NCBI RefSeq assembly: GCF_051200825.1
Contig: NZ_CP195158.1
Coordinates: forward strand, 2,976,001-3,040,000
DNA length: 64,000 nucleotides
Direction: 5' to 3'
DNA from: Formosa sp030427735
GTDB lineage: Bacteria; Bacteroidota; Bacteroidia; Flavobacteriales; Flavobacteriaceae
Positions 31,415 through 39,149 of the stretch are shown here, piece by piece; position 1 is the stretch's first letter, and each line of letters opens with the position of its first letter. Both the position numbers and the translations under genes were made by a program. The notes beneath the pieces were generated by a model. The model was given only the letters and a program-made list of their open reading frames with translations. It was not told the DNA's origin and did not search any database.

Positions 31415-32314
31415 TTATCCAAACTCAGGATACAACAACTTCCTACTAATTCCTGCAAAACATTCATACAAACTATTGGTCGTTCTACTCATAGCTATCA
31501 TCAACGGACTCTGCTTCCCATCAATAATCACATCCATAGCCGGAATACATAACAACTCTGCTTTTATAGAGCGTGTTAACTCATCTATATTACAACCTGT
31601 CTCTACAATATCATACACTACAGCATCTACAAACGGACGATAAGGTTCCATCACATCATCGGCCAAACAAAATGCATTGTATTTATTACTGTGGAAAATC
31701 CCTACACTGGGCAACAAACCACTACTCACCAAAGCACGAGCAGCGACGGCTCTTAAAATGGCATAACCATAATTCAGCAAATTATTAGGTGGCACACCTT
31801 TTTGATTTCTACTAAAGCCTTCAACCTCATCAAACAAGCTTTGAAAATAATACGCAGCCGCAATCGCTTCAATATTTCCAGGATCGCCACTTTTCACCTC
31901 CCTACCCCAACGCTTTAATTTTAAGGCCTGCTTACCTTGTTGTAATAAATGATTGGCTTGATTATCCACTTTTGCACTTACAGTCTGTTGCCACAACTGT
32001 TTTTTTAAAGGCACCGAAGCGTTTAATTGATAACGCATGCGCTCGGTTTGTTCGCTATGTCCTACCAAAGGCTGCAAAAAGCTACAAGGCAAATGTTGCT
32101 TATCGCAAGTAATAACCGCAGTTTTGTTCTGCACCAACTTCATCAATAAACCATTGGTAATGGTAATTTGTGGATCTTCTAATACCACATATCCCAAATC
32201 TTCAATAGGAATAGTAGCTTCCTTTTTATCTTCCTCAGGAAAATTAACTACCAATTGTTCATGTTTTGTACTTAAATAAGCTGGATTGCCAAAAAATAAT
32301 GTTCGCTTTATCAT
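31415..32314 (-). CDS. cas1: CRISPR-associated endonuclease Cas1 (type II)
   Basis: The spacer integrase, 299 residues. The opening MIKRTLFFGNPAYLSTKHEQ is typical of type II Cas1. Likely metal ligands are Glu149 (PGNIEAIAAAYYF), His208 (GIFHSNKYN) and Asp219/220 with Glu223 (CLADDVMEPYRP). It appears intact, so spacer uptake should be possible. It is separated from cas9 by an 886-base stretch that holds the RAYT gene and its palindromes. Confidence 0.96.
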   Translation of the reverse strand: MIKRTLFFGNPAYLSTKHEQLVVNFPEEDKKEATIPIEDLGYVVLEDPQITITNGLLMKLVQNKTAVITCDKQHLPCSFLQPLVGHSEQTERMRYQLNASVPLKKQLWQQTVSAKVDNQANHLLQQGKQALKLKRWGREVKSGDPGNIEAIAAAYYFQSLFDEVEGFSRNQKGVPPNNLLNYGYAILRAVAARALVSSGLLPSVGIFHSNKYNAFCLADDVMEPYRPFVDAVVYDIVETGCNIDELTRSIKAELLCIPAMDVIIDGKQSPLMIAMSRTTNSLYECFAGISRKLLYPEFG

Positions 32315-32346
32315 GGTTGGAGTTGGGTTTAGTTAATTGGATTGCA

Positions 32347-32970
32347 TTATAAATTCATTAGGTTCTTGATTATGATAATATTTAAATTGTCTCGGTCGTC
32401 AAAAAGCGCTATTACTGCTTCACTTGCAACACTTGTATGTCCTTCTGAAACAATAGTATGGTAAGATGAATACCGCCAAGCATCCAATGTTTCGGTAAAT
32501 CCACCAGCTATCGGATTGTAATGTATGTAGTGAATTAAATTGCGGAGATAGATATCGTCCGTGATTTGTTTGCGTTTAAAGGGATGCCTAAATAAGCTTC
32601 CTTTTCTGTTTTGCTGTTTGTTAAACGCTTTTGCATAGGCATTAAAGAAATTACTAAACTGCTGAGAAATGAGACCTTCAAGGTTTTGAAAACCTTGAAG
32701 GTCTTTATTTCCTTTAGCTTTTAACCTATTCAACTTATCCTCAAAAAACCGATTTAAAACAGCCTCTTCTTTTATACGAACCAAAAAATGAAAATGATTC
32801 GGCATCAAACAATAACAAAACGTATCGGCTATCGGATTGATATACTCGCTATACTTCTTTAGAAAATACTGGTAATTTTCGTTCGACAAAAACAAAGCCT
32901 CACTCCCATTCGCCCTATTATAAATATGATAGGTTGCTTCCGGAATTAATATGGCTTGGTTGTCTTGCAT
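32347..32970 (-). CDS. REP-associated tyrosine transposase (RAYT)
   Basis: A single-strand DNA transposase of the Y1/HUH type, 207 residues. The HUH pair is His59/His61 (MPNHFHFLV), and the likely nucleophile is Tyr112 (FNAYAKAFNKQQNRKGSLF). RAYTs are not ordinary IS transposases; they are single-copy genes tied to short palindromes (REPs). Here a perfect 33-bp palindrome lies inside the gene (32672-32704, residues about 89-100, KDLQGFQNLEGL), and a second lies upstream (32996-33028). It is in the same direction as cas9 and cas1, between them. No role in CRISPR immunity is known for this family; insertion into the cas operon is the simplest reading. Confidence 0.92.
   Translation of the reverse strand: MQDNQAILIPEATYHIYNRANGSEALFLSNENYQYFLKKYSEYINPIADTFCYCLMPNHFHFLVRIKEEAVLNRFFEDKLNRLKAKGNKDLQGFQNLEGLISQQFSNFFNAYAKAFNKQQNRKGSLFRHPFKRKQITDDIYLRNLIHYIHYNPIAGGFTETLDAWRYSSYHTIVSEGHTSVASEAVIALFDDRDNLNIIIIKNLMNL
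32672..32704. repeat. REP-like palindrome inside the RAYT gene
   Basis: Perfect 16-bp arms starting AGACCTTCAAGG around a core GGTTTTgAAAACC. It is read in frame as about 11-12 residues of the RAYT protein, so it extends the protein without breaking it. Confidence 0.9.
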
Positions 32971-32995
32971 GTTGGTTAATTTTAGGCTTCTTGTA

Positions 32996-33028
32996 AGACC
33001 CGACAGGTTTTGAAAACCTGTCGGGTCT
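32996..33028. repeat. REP-like palindrome upstream of the RAYT gene
   Basis: Perfect 16-bp arms starting AGACCCGACAGG around the same core GGTTTTgAAAACC, 26 bases 5' of the RAYT start. Same length (33 bp), ends and core as the internal palindrome. Confidence 0.9.
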
Positions 33029-33160
33029 TTACCAAAGTAGCTTATTTATGCTAATCCACTCCGACTGCTTTAAATCCTCATTATATTAAGCAATATAAAA
33101 ACCGTCTTTTTTTAGTTGAATGGCATCTATCATGGTTTTTTGTTTTTAATGTGACTGGAT

Positions 33161-33193
33161 TAGCTCTTCAGGGGTTTTGCCCCCTTGAAGGGC
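33161..33193 (-). repeat. Imperfect palindrome after cas9 (third REP-like copy or terminator)
   Basis: On the minus strand AGCCCTTCAAGGGGG...CCCCTGAAGAGCT follows the cas9 stop by 8 bases. The arm AGxCCTTCAAGG matches the RAYT palindromes, but the arms are diverged. It may be a decayed REP now serving as the cas9 terminator. Confidence 0.55.
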
Positions 33194-33200
33194 TTCTGAT

Positions 33201-36200
33201 TTAAAATTTCCAAGTTATCGAACCATCTAATTTCATTTCAAAGTCTTTTTCTTCTATGGCGAAATCATATTTACCGGGTGTTAACAGCAATCTCGGAGCT
33301 ACAAAGTCTGAAGAAAAACTTGAAAATCCGTCTTTTCCTTTAGTTCCAAATACATCTTTTGGAAAATCTTCAACTAGTTGCTTTTCATCTCTAGCCTCCA
33401 TATGATGCTGAAACATAATTCTTTGAGTTTTAGCATCCGTTAATCTTTTAACCATATACAATCTTTCAGACAAACTCCCAACATCTAAATCTTTAAGCTC
33501 CTCTTTATCATTAATATACATCAAAACCTTTTGACCTACCATAAAAACATGTTTCAACTCGGCTTCTTTTAGATTCTTCCCTCTACCAATGTAAACTGGT
33601 TCCTTTGATTTAAATAGCAATTCAAAACTAACTTTATCAAGATATTTTGAATATTGAGCAGACTCAAAAACATTAAAAGGAATTATGGATCTTCCATTTT
33701 CATTTTCGTACAAACCAAACATATAATTTTCTCCAGAATCTGCATAGATATAGTTTTTATAGTCTTTAGATGATTTATAGATCTGCTCTTTTACTATCGT
33801 AGCATTGTCGGGGTTCATAAAACCACGCGCAGCCTTTACCCTGCAACGTAAATGACGTAAAACATTACCTTGAAAATCCTTTAATTCGTTTTGCTTTACC
33901 CCTTCAGCCAATTGTTTTCTTAAATATTTTGCCAAATGGTCGTCAACAATTACATCTGTCTTAAAATTAATAGTATCAATAGGTTTTCTTAGCACCATCC
34001 ACATCTCATCCTTCCCATCAACTTGATTGTAAACAATATTTCCTTCTTCGTCTTTTTGTAAACTTCCCTTTTCATCTTTAGCGGCAATCTTTATTTTTCC
34101 ATAATATGTTTGCTGATGAAGTTCCCCTCTAACAGAATCTCCTTGAGCAATTTTTGGAATCTTGTCCCCATTACTATCTAATAATAACTTACCATCCCCA
34201 TCTCTTAACCAAACTATCCTGCCTCGTTTTCTAACTTTTTTAATCCCCGGAGTTAACGTCTGGTCTTTATCTGCCATATTATTGATAAGAATATTTTTCT
34301 TAATCTCCTCAATCATTGAATAATTAAACTCTGAAAAAGGCTTTTCATGATACTGACTACCTCTGTTTGCTTCTCCAAACTCATATGCCTTTTTCAAAAT
34401 TTCTTCACGTTTTCTAGCCGAAGGAATCAATGTCAATACTGCTGCATCAATTGCATGATGATAATGCTTTCCTCTGTCTTTAGCTTCTCCTTTAGGCTGT
34501 ATCTCGTAAATTTTTCTGAATTCTGCAGTATTTGTACCCTTAATGACATCTACTTTATTAAAAACTGTTTGTAAATAATGAGTAGCATATTTAGTAATAA
34601 TTTGAGTGTCTATTAATTGACTATTTATAAAACCTTTAGGAACTTCAGTTCGAGTAAACCTATCTAACTTATTTTTCCAATAATCATGTTCCATCTGTCT
34701 TAGATGACGCTGACGAATTGCGTTATCTTTTTCCCCTTTGTCCATCGCCCTTTTAGATTTAGATTTCCAGAACTCTATTTGATTATATAAATCATCAACT
34801 TTCTTTTCCCAAGAATGTAATCTGGGTTCTATTGCTGTATAACCGTGTGATTCACTTTTATAGTTGGGCAATTCTGTAGGCATCCGATTATTTTTTACAC
34901 CTCGATTATAATCAGCATAACAAACTGTTAAGTTTGCCAGAGAATTATCAAATGATTTGCTTCTTGGAATGGTATGTTCAAAATCGATTTTATTAGTATC
35001 AAACAAATCAGTTAACTTAATTAACTTTCCTGTATACATACAAATACAATTCTGTTCTTTCCATAATCTATATTTCTGAACATCATTTTTTGAAGCATTT
35101 AGAGATTTTACAACTTCATCATAATTTTCTAATTGCTCAGACCACAATCTAAATTTATCTGTATCTTTTGCACTTTGGGGGTTTGCCACACCTTTAAAAT
35201 CAGGATCCTTTATAAGCTCTTCGATTGCACTTGCAAACATTCTATTTTCTACTTCCCTATTTCTCTGATATGTTTCTATTGCCCACCGTTTATTACTATA
35301 GTCTAAACTATTCTTTCCCTCCCTGGCAATCTCAACTACTATTCTAGTCTCTGCATCAATTTTCCCTATCTCTAATAAATAATTAACAACATCCCGTAAT
35401 TTATAAAGCGTTTTGTATGCCATTGGATTTTTAAATGCCGCTGTCTTGGGACTTAATAAAAATTCCTGACCTTCTTTATTAGGATAAATAGCAATTTGAG
35501 AAGGATGGTAAATTTTATCTAACAACTTCTCTCCTACATTGAAGTTGTCATCCAAAAACTGCTTTATTTGATTTAATAAATGTGGTGGTTTTATATGTTC
35601 TCGCTTAGAGGAAGCAAAAAAATCCTGATACTTTTCGGCTACTACATTTAGAATCTGTTGCTTATAATCATCGTCCAGTTTCAGCCAGGTTTTATCACCA
35701 AAATTTTCTATTGCTGCAATCTCAATATCTTTTAAATCAGATTCCACTAATTTGTACGATACATCTTTCCACCCAAATCTATCTTGATAATCTAAACCAT
35801 AATACTTAAAAATCAGATTATTGGTTATGTTTACGATTTTCTTTTGATATCTATTTTCTTTAATTTCATCCCTAATTGCTTTGAAAATAATTTCTTTATC
35901 AGCTTCAAAAACTTCTATACCTAGTATTTCTGGTATCTTTGCCAAAATAACTGCTTCCGAATAAATCATTCCTTCCCGCAAAAAAGGTAAAATATTGTTG
36001 ATTGCTTTTAAACTTAAATTGGCATAACCAACCGGAAAATTATTAAAGAGTCCTTTTAATTCTTTTACTTGATTTTCATTCAATACTAGCACATCAATTA
36101 AAAACTCTTCAAAATATTCTTCATCTTCAAAAGAAAACAGGACATGCCAAACATCTTGTATGGTATAAGTTTTAGTTCCATCCTCTCCTTTTCTGTTCCT

Positions 36201-37358
36201 TTTAACTACAGATTTCTCAAAATTTTCCCAATCTTCTCCAAAAACAGATTTTAATCGTGCCGAAACAAAACAACTTGAAACGGAAACTTTGTCCATTTTC
36301 TTGCTATAATTCAACTCCCAATTTTTCCCTCCGTTTGCTATAATAAACTTTCGTATTTCATTAAAATCAAACTCTCTTTTACTCTTAAAGAAAAACTTTT
36401 CGTGATATATTTTCTCTTTTAAATCCAAGGGTATGGGTTCAAAATTTGCAGCAGCATCTATTCTGTATTTAATATTGTTGATAAATGACCATGCTCGATA
36501 TTCTTCAAACTTTGGGTGACTTATTGGGCATCTTGATTTATTTGACTCAAGTGTACACTTACCTACCAATCCTTTTTGAGATCGTAACGGTCTCTGAAAA
36601 AAGATTGCCTTTTCAACCATTTCTTTAAAATCATTTTCAATGATATTTTGGAATTCAAGGATTTTATGAACTTCTGACAAATAATCAGCCCTTAAAGTAT
36701 ATCGATTTCTTACTCGCACATGTTTATCCTCCAAGTGTGCAAAAGCAGCACCTAAACTACCACATTGAACAATTAAGTTTTCATAATCATTTCTACCAAC
36801 TGTTTTAGTTTCATTGCTTCCTTTAAAAACAGCAGTTTTTTCATTTGCGCCTTGCTTTCTACTACTTTTAAAACCACGCCTTTGAGCAATATGATACAAC
36901 GCTCTCCCCACTTTATAACGATTTTCTTCTACAGTTAAATCTAACTTTTCAGTAATTAGCATTCTTCTTAACTGATAAGGACTAGAAAAATCAGCAACAC
37001 CATCACCATTTAAATCCAACCTAATCCATTGTTGAAATGCTTTATCATTTATAGGAAAAACTCTACCTATCCCTTTTTTATAATTTTTCCACTTGTTTAA
37101 ATTTTCAATTTTCAACGGACAATACCCATTCTCGATTAACACTTTCAATGTTTCCCATTTTCGATATCTTCTTGAATTATAAAGCCTCCTAGACGAACGA
37201 TGCTTAGTTCTTTCTGCTGCAAAAGAAAATTCGCCAGACTTACCTTCCCCTACACCCTTCTTAAAAGTATAAACACCATACCATGAAAAAATGTTATCTT
37301 CCCTTAATGTGAGTCCTATTGAATTTGTACCTAAATCAATTCCTAATGTTTTATTCAT
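33201..37358 (-). CDS. cas9: CRISPR-associated endonuclease Cas9, type II-C
   Basis: RNA-guided DNA nuclease of 1385 residues, within the range of large Bacteroidota II-C enzymes. RuvC-I: GIDLGTNSIG with Asp8. Arg-rich bridge helix: RTKHRSSRRLYNSRRYRKW (about 50-68). RuvC-II: VVEIAREGKNS with Glu676. HNH: FEHTIPRSKSFDNSLANL with His795. RuvC-III: HHAIDAAVLTL with Asp971 (Ile replaces the usual His before Asp). All nuclease residues are kept, so it looks active. The C-terminal part (from about 1060) should recognise the PAM, which is not predictable here. Transcribed with cas1-cas2; its ATG lies 10 bases from the -7 box of the divergent tracrRNA. Confidence 0.97.
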   Translation of the reverse strand: MNKTLGIDLGTNSIGLTLREDNIFSWYGVYTFKKGVGEGKSGEFSFAAERTKHRSSRRLYNSRRYRKWETLKVLIENGYCPLKIENLNKWKNYKKGIGRVFPINDKAFQQWIRLDLNGDGVADFSSPYQLRRMLITEKLDLTVEENRYKVGRALYHIAQRRGFKSSRKQGANEKTAVFKGSNETKTVGRNDYENLIVQCGSLGAAFAHLEDKHVRVRNRYTLRADYLSEVHKILEFQNIIENDFKEMVEKAIFFQRPLRSQKGLVGKCTLESNKSRCPISHPKFEEYRAWSFINNIKYRIDAAANFEPIPLDLKEKIYHEKFFFKSKREFDFNEIRKFIIANGGKNWELNYSKKMDKVSVSSCFVSARLKSVFGEDWENFEKSVVKRNRKGEDGTKTYTIQDVWHVLFSFEDEEYFEEFLIDVLVLNENQVKELKGLFNNFPVGYANLSLKAINNILPFLREGMIYSEAVILAKIPEILGIEVFEADKEIIFKAIRDEIKENRYQKKIVNITNNLIFKYYGLDYQDRFGWKDVSYKLVESDLKDIEIAAIENFGDKTWLKLDDDYKQQILNVVAEKYQDFFASSKREHIKPPHLLNQIKQFLDDNFNVGEKLLDKIYHPSQIAIYPNKEGQEFLLSPKTAAFKNPMAYKTLYKLRDVVNYLLEIGKIDAETRIVVEIAREGKNSLDYSNKRWAIETYQRNREVENRMFASAIEELIKDPDFKGVANPQSAKDTDKFRLWSEQLENYDEVVKSLNASKNDVQKYRLWKEQNCICMYTGKLIKLTDLFDTNKIDFEHTIPRSKSFDNSLANLTVCYADYNRGVKNNRMPTELPNYKSESHGYTAIEPRLHSWEKKVDDLYNQIEFWKSKSKRAMDKGEKDNAIRQRHLRQMEHDYWKNKLDRFTRTEVPKGFINSQLIDTQIITKYATHYLQTVFNKVDVIKGTNTAEFRKIYEIQPKGEAKDRGKHYHHAIDAAVLTLIPSARKREEILKKAYEFGEANRGSQYHEKPFSEFNYSMIEEIKKNILINNMADKDQTLTPGIKKVRKRGRIVWLRDGDGKLLLDSNGDKIPKIAQGDSVRGELHQQTYYGKIKIAAKDEKGSLQKDEEGNIVYNQVDGKDEMWMVLRKPIDTINFKTDVIVDDHLAKYLRKQLAEGVKQNELKDFQGNVLRHLRCRVKAARGFMNPDNATIVKEQIYKSSKDYKNYIYADSGENYMFGLYENENGRSIIPFNVFESAQYSKYLDKVSFELLFKSKEPVYIGRGKNLKEAELKHVFMVGQKVLMYINDKEELKDLDVGSLSERLYMVKRLTDAKTQRIMFQHHMEARDEKQLVEDFPKDVFGTKGKDGFSSFSSDFVAPRLLLTPGKYDFAIEEKDFEMKLDGSITWKF

Positions 37359-37367
37359 ATTTTTTTA

Positions 37368-37375
37368 TATATTTG
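37368..37375 (+). promoter_or_regulatory. -7 box of the tracrRNA promoter
   Basis: TATATTTG fits TAnnTTTG and sits 6 bases before the anti-repeat. The -33 region would fall within the first codons of cas9 on the other strand. I see no clear TTTG there. Confidence 0.7.
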
Positions 37376-37379
37376 GAGT

Positions 37380-37456
37380 CTGAAAGACAATTCACAACAA
37401 GGCTATAAGCCGAAGAAATTCTCAATCCTGCGTACTCCGTGGGATTTTTTATTTTT
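37380..37456 (+). ncRNA. tracrRNA
   Basis: Trans-activating RNA of the II-C system. The anti-repeat TGAAAGACAATTCACAAC (37381-37398) pairs with the repeat start GTTGTGAATTGCTTTCA, with one bulged A. It is followed by a small hairpin GGCT-ATA-AGCC (37401-37411). The last element is a terminator stem AATCC.../...GGATT (37424-37446), extended by C-G, G-C and wobble pairs and followed by a T run (37445-37450). About 75 bases. It is read divergently from cas9, in the same direction as the crRNAs. No other anti-repeat was found in the locus. Confidence 0.92.
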
Positions 37457-37775
37457 AGAATTGCACTCAGAGTCTAATCTTATTTATTATTTATTCAATT
37501 TTATATTAAACCCAAACACAACTTGTTTGGCTTAAAACAATAGAATTGCACGAAACAATCCGATTTCAAGTAAAAATCAAATGCTATTAAATATTGGGAG
37601 AGATTTTAAATGTAGTAAAAATATTTCAAAAAAAGGAGTGAAAAATTACAGATTGCAACTACAACTTCCTTAAATAATAAAGTTTCTGAGCCTTCTATAG
37701 AAACTACAATGTGACAAATACTTACCAACAATAGGCAATCCTAAATAAATTTTAAAAAATAGAATTAGAAAAAAA
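37457..37775. other. Intergenic region upstream of cas9/tracrRNA
   Basis: AT-rich, without an open frame of note. A small inverted repeat CCAAACA/TGTTTGG lies at 37512-37530. The cas9 promoter (minus strand) must be here or inside the tracrRNA gene, but I find no good CAAAnnTA box. Confidence 0.5.
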
Positions 37776-38525
37776 TCAGTCTAAATCTTTCATAAATAGT
37801 TCTATTCCACTATTACCCTCGCTTTTTAACAAATATCCCTTACCATTAACGTCCTGATAAAAAGCTACATTGACTACTGCAAACGCTAAGCCCTTGCCCT
37901 CTGGTATTTGGGAAATTGCTATGTTAAACGAATCGCCATCAAAATGGCGTTCTACAACCAATGTCGGAGCCCACGCTGTTGTATAAGTAAGCGTCTCAAA
38001 ATCAAATCGGATAACACTTAGTGTCACTTCCATAAAATCACTAGACTTAGGAAACCCCACCCCTAATCGGTTCATATCTTCAGCCTTAAATGTTAAAGAA
38101 TCCCAATCGAATCTGTAAGCACATGGCAGCAGATTAGTCCGTTTCGGGGTAAATTTAAACCCCTGTAACATTTGCTTTCCTATATCTGTAGAAATACCAT
38201 TGGCCACCGTACGCTGACCATGCATGGAAATCGCATCCAAATGCTTTATCTGTAAAAATAATTGCATCAACCGGCTATGCAAAGTACCATCTTTATAAGT
38301 CAATAACATGGGGCGTATAGCAGCCTTAAACGCTTTATTGACGTACGAACAATTTCTAAATTCCGAATTTTGTTCCCGAACCTTTTTCATATTCGGACTC
38401 TTCTTTACAGCCTTACTCGTAAAGCCTCCACCAGCCACCCGCGCCGTAGGTTTATTATTCAGATAATAAAAGTTAATGCCTCCTAAAGTGCCTTCAAAAA
38501 ACACAATCCCTTTTTGTTTCGCCAT
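37776..38525 (-). CDS. Conserved-looking hypothetical protein next to the CRISPR locus
   Basis: About 249 residues from the ATG at 38525 (a GTG two codons earlier is possible). No signal peptide or membrane helix, so probably cytosolic. The N-terminal part is basic and glycine-rich (GTLGGINFYYLNNKPTARVA, then SPNMKKVREQNSEF), followed by an alpha-helical stretch (FRNCSYVNKAFKAAIRPML). The C-terminal half is beta-rich with repeated aromatic/acidic patterns (RFDWDSLTF, RFDFETLTY). I do not recognise the family. It has the look of the uncharacterised proteins found in variable regions of Flavobacteriia. No link with cas9 is shown other than adjacency in the same direction. Confidence 0.7.
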   Translation of the reverse strand: MAKQKGIVFFEGTLGGINFYYLNNKPTARVAGGGFTSKAVKKSPNMKKVREQNSEFRNCSYVNKAFKAAIRPMLLTYKDGTLHSRLMQLFLQIKHLDAISMHGQRTVANGISTDIGKQMLQGFKFTPKRTNLLPCAYRFDWDSLTFKAEDMNRLGVGFPKSSDFMEVTLSVIRFDFETLTYTTAWAPTLVVERHFDGDSFNIAISQIPEGKGLAFAVVNVAFYQDVNGKGYLLKSEGNSGIELFMKDLD

Positions 38526-38626
38526 AACCACAATCTCTTAAACCCCTACAAATTAGCAGTTTAACTCTAATTACAATGCAAGACAGTGAGAGTTTTATTA
38601 TATATTACACCAACTATATACCAAGG

Positions 38627-38659
38627 TTATGCCGACCTTATACTGACCTTATGCCGACT
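38627..38659 (+). repeat. Three tandem 11-bp repeats
   Basis: TTATGCCGACC, TTATACTGACC and TTATGCCGACT follow each other without a gap, about 100 bases 5' of the hypothetical gene at 37776-38525. They could be a small operator array or a simple slippage repeat. Confidence 0.75.
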
Positions 38660-38811
38660 TTCATTAGGATTTAACTTACAAAAACTAGCACATGCCTAAA
38701 ATGATTGCTCCAAAGAATCATCTTTAGAAATTAAGAAGCATACCGTATTCGAACTAAAATACTTTAAACGCACACAAACATATTCAGTAACCTAAAAAAC
38801 ATTTTATTTGT

Positions 38812-38882
38812 GAATTAGTGGCTAAAAATTTTGTAATAACTGAAAGTCTTCGTCTGAACAAGAATAGTATCAGCTAACAAAT
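38812..38882 (+). repeat. Partial, diverged copy of the dispersed intergenic repeat
   Basis: GTGAATTAGTGGCTAAAA, then AACTGAAAGTCTTCGTCT and CAGCTAAC, line up with the right half of the full copy at 38942-39110. It appears to be an older, decayed copy. Confidence 0.6.
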
Positions 38883-38941
38883 GAGAGCTCCAAACTCTAA
38901 ATAGTAACAACCAAAAAGAGTTGATCAATAAAACAACTAAA

Positions 38942-39110
38942 CCATTATAGACTGGAAGTCCCATTATTCGCGTTTATTTTAGCCACAAATACACGAATAT
39001 TATTATATAAACTATATCAAATTTTCGTGCATTCGTGGCGCAAAAATAGTTATAGAAACTGAAAGTCTTGCTCTAAAAGTGCATAGTTTCAACTAACGAC
39101 TAAGACCAAT
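38942..39110 (+). repeat. Dispersed intergenic repeat, copy 1
   Basis: About 170 bp, closely similar to 59073-59268. An inner inverted repeat runs from GCCACAAATACACGAAT (38982 on) to TTCGTGCATTCGTGGC (ending 39039), followed by a conserved tail GAAACTGAAAGTCTTG...AACTAACGAC. Non-coding, MITE- or REP-like, with no transposase nearby. The rest of 38526-39149 holds the tandem and partial repeats and otherwise nothing recognisable. Confidence 0.85.
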
Positions 39111-39149
39111 GAATTCCATCACACCTTTCAAATCTCCACTAAAAGAAAC

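Noticed and set aside
30932..37358. Csn2 or Cas4 gene that would make the system II-A or II-B
   Set aside because: The only genes between cas9 and the array are the RAYT, cas1 and cas2, so the type is II-C.
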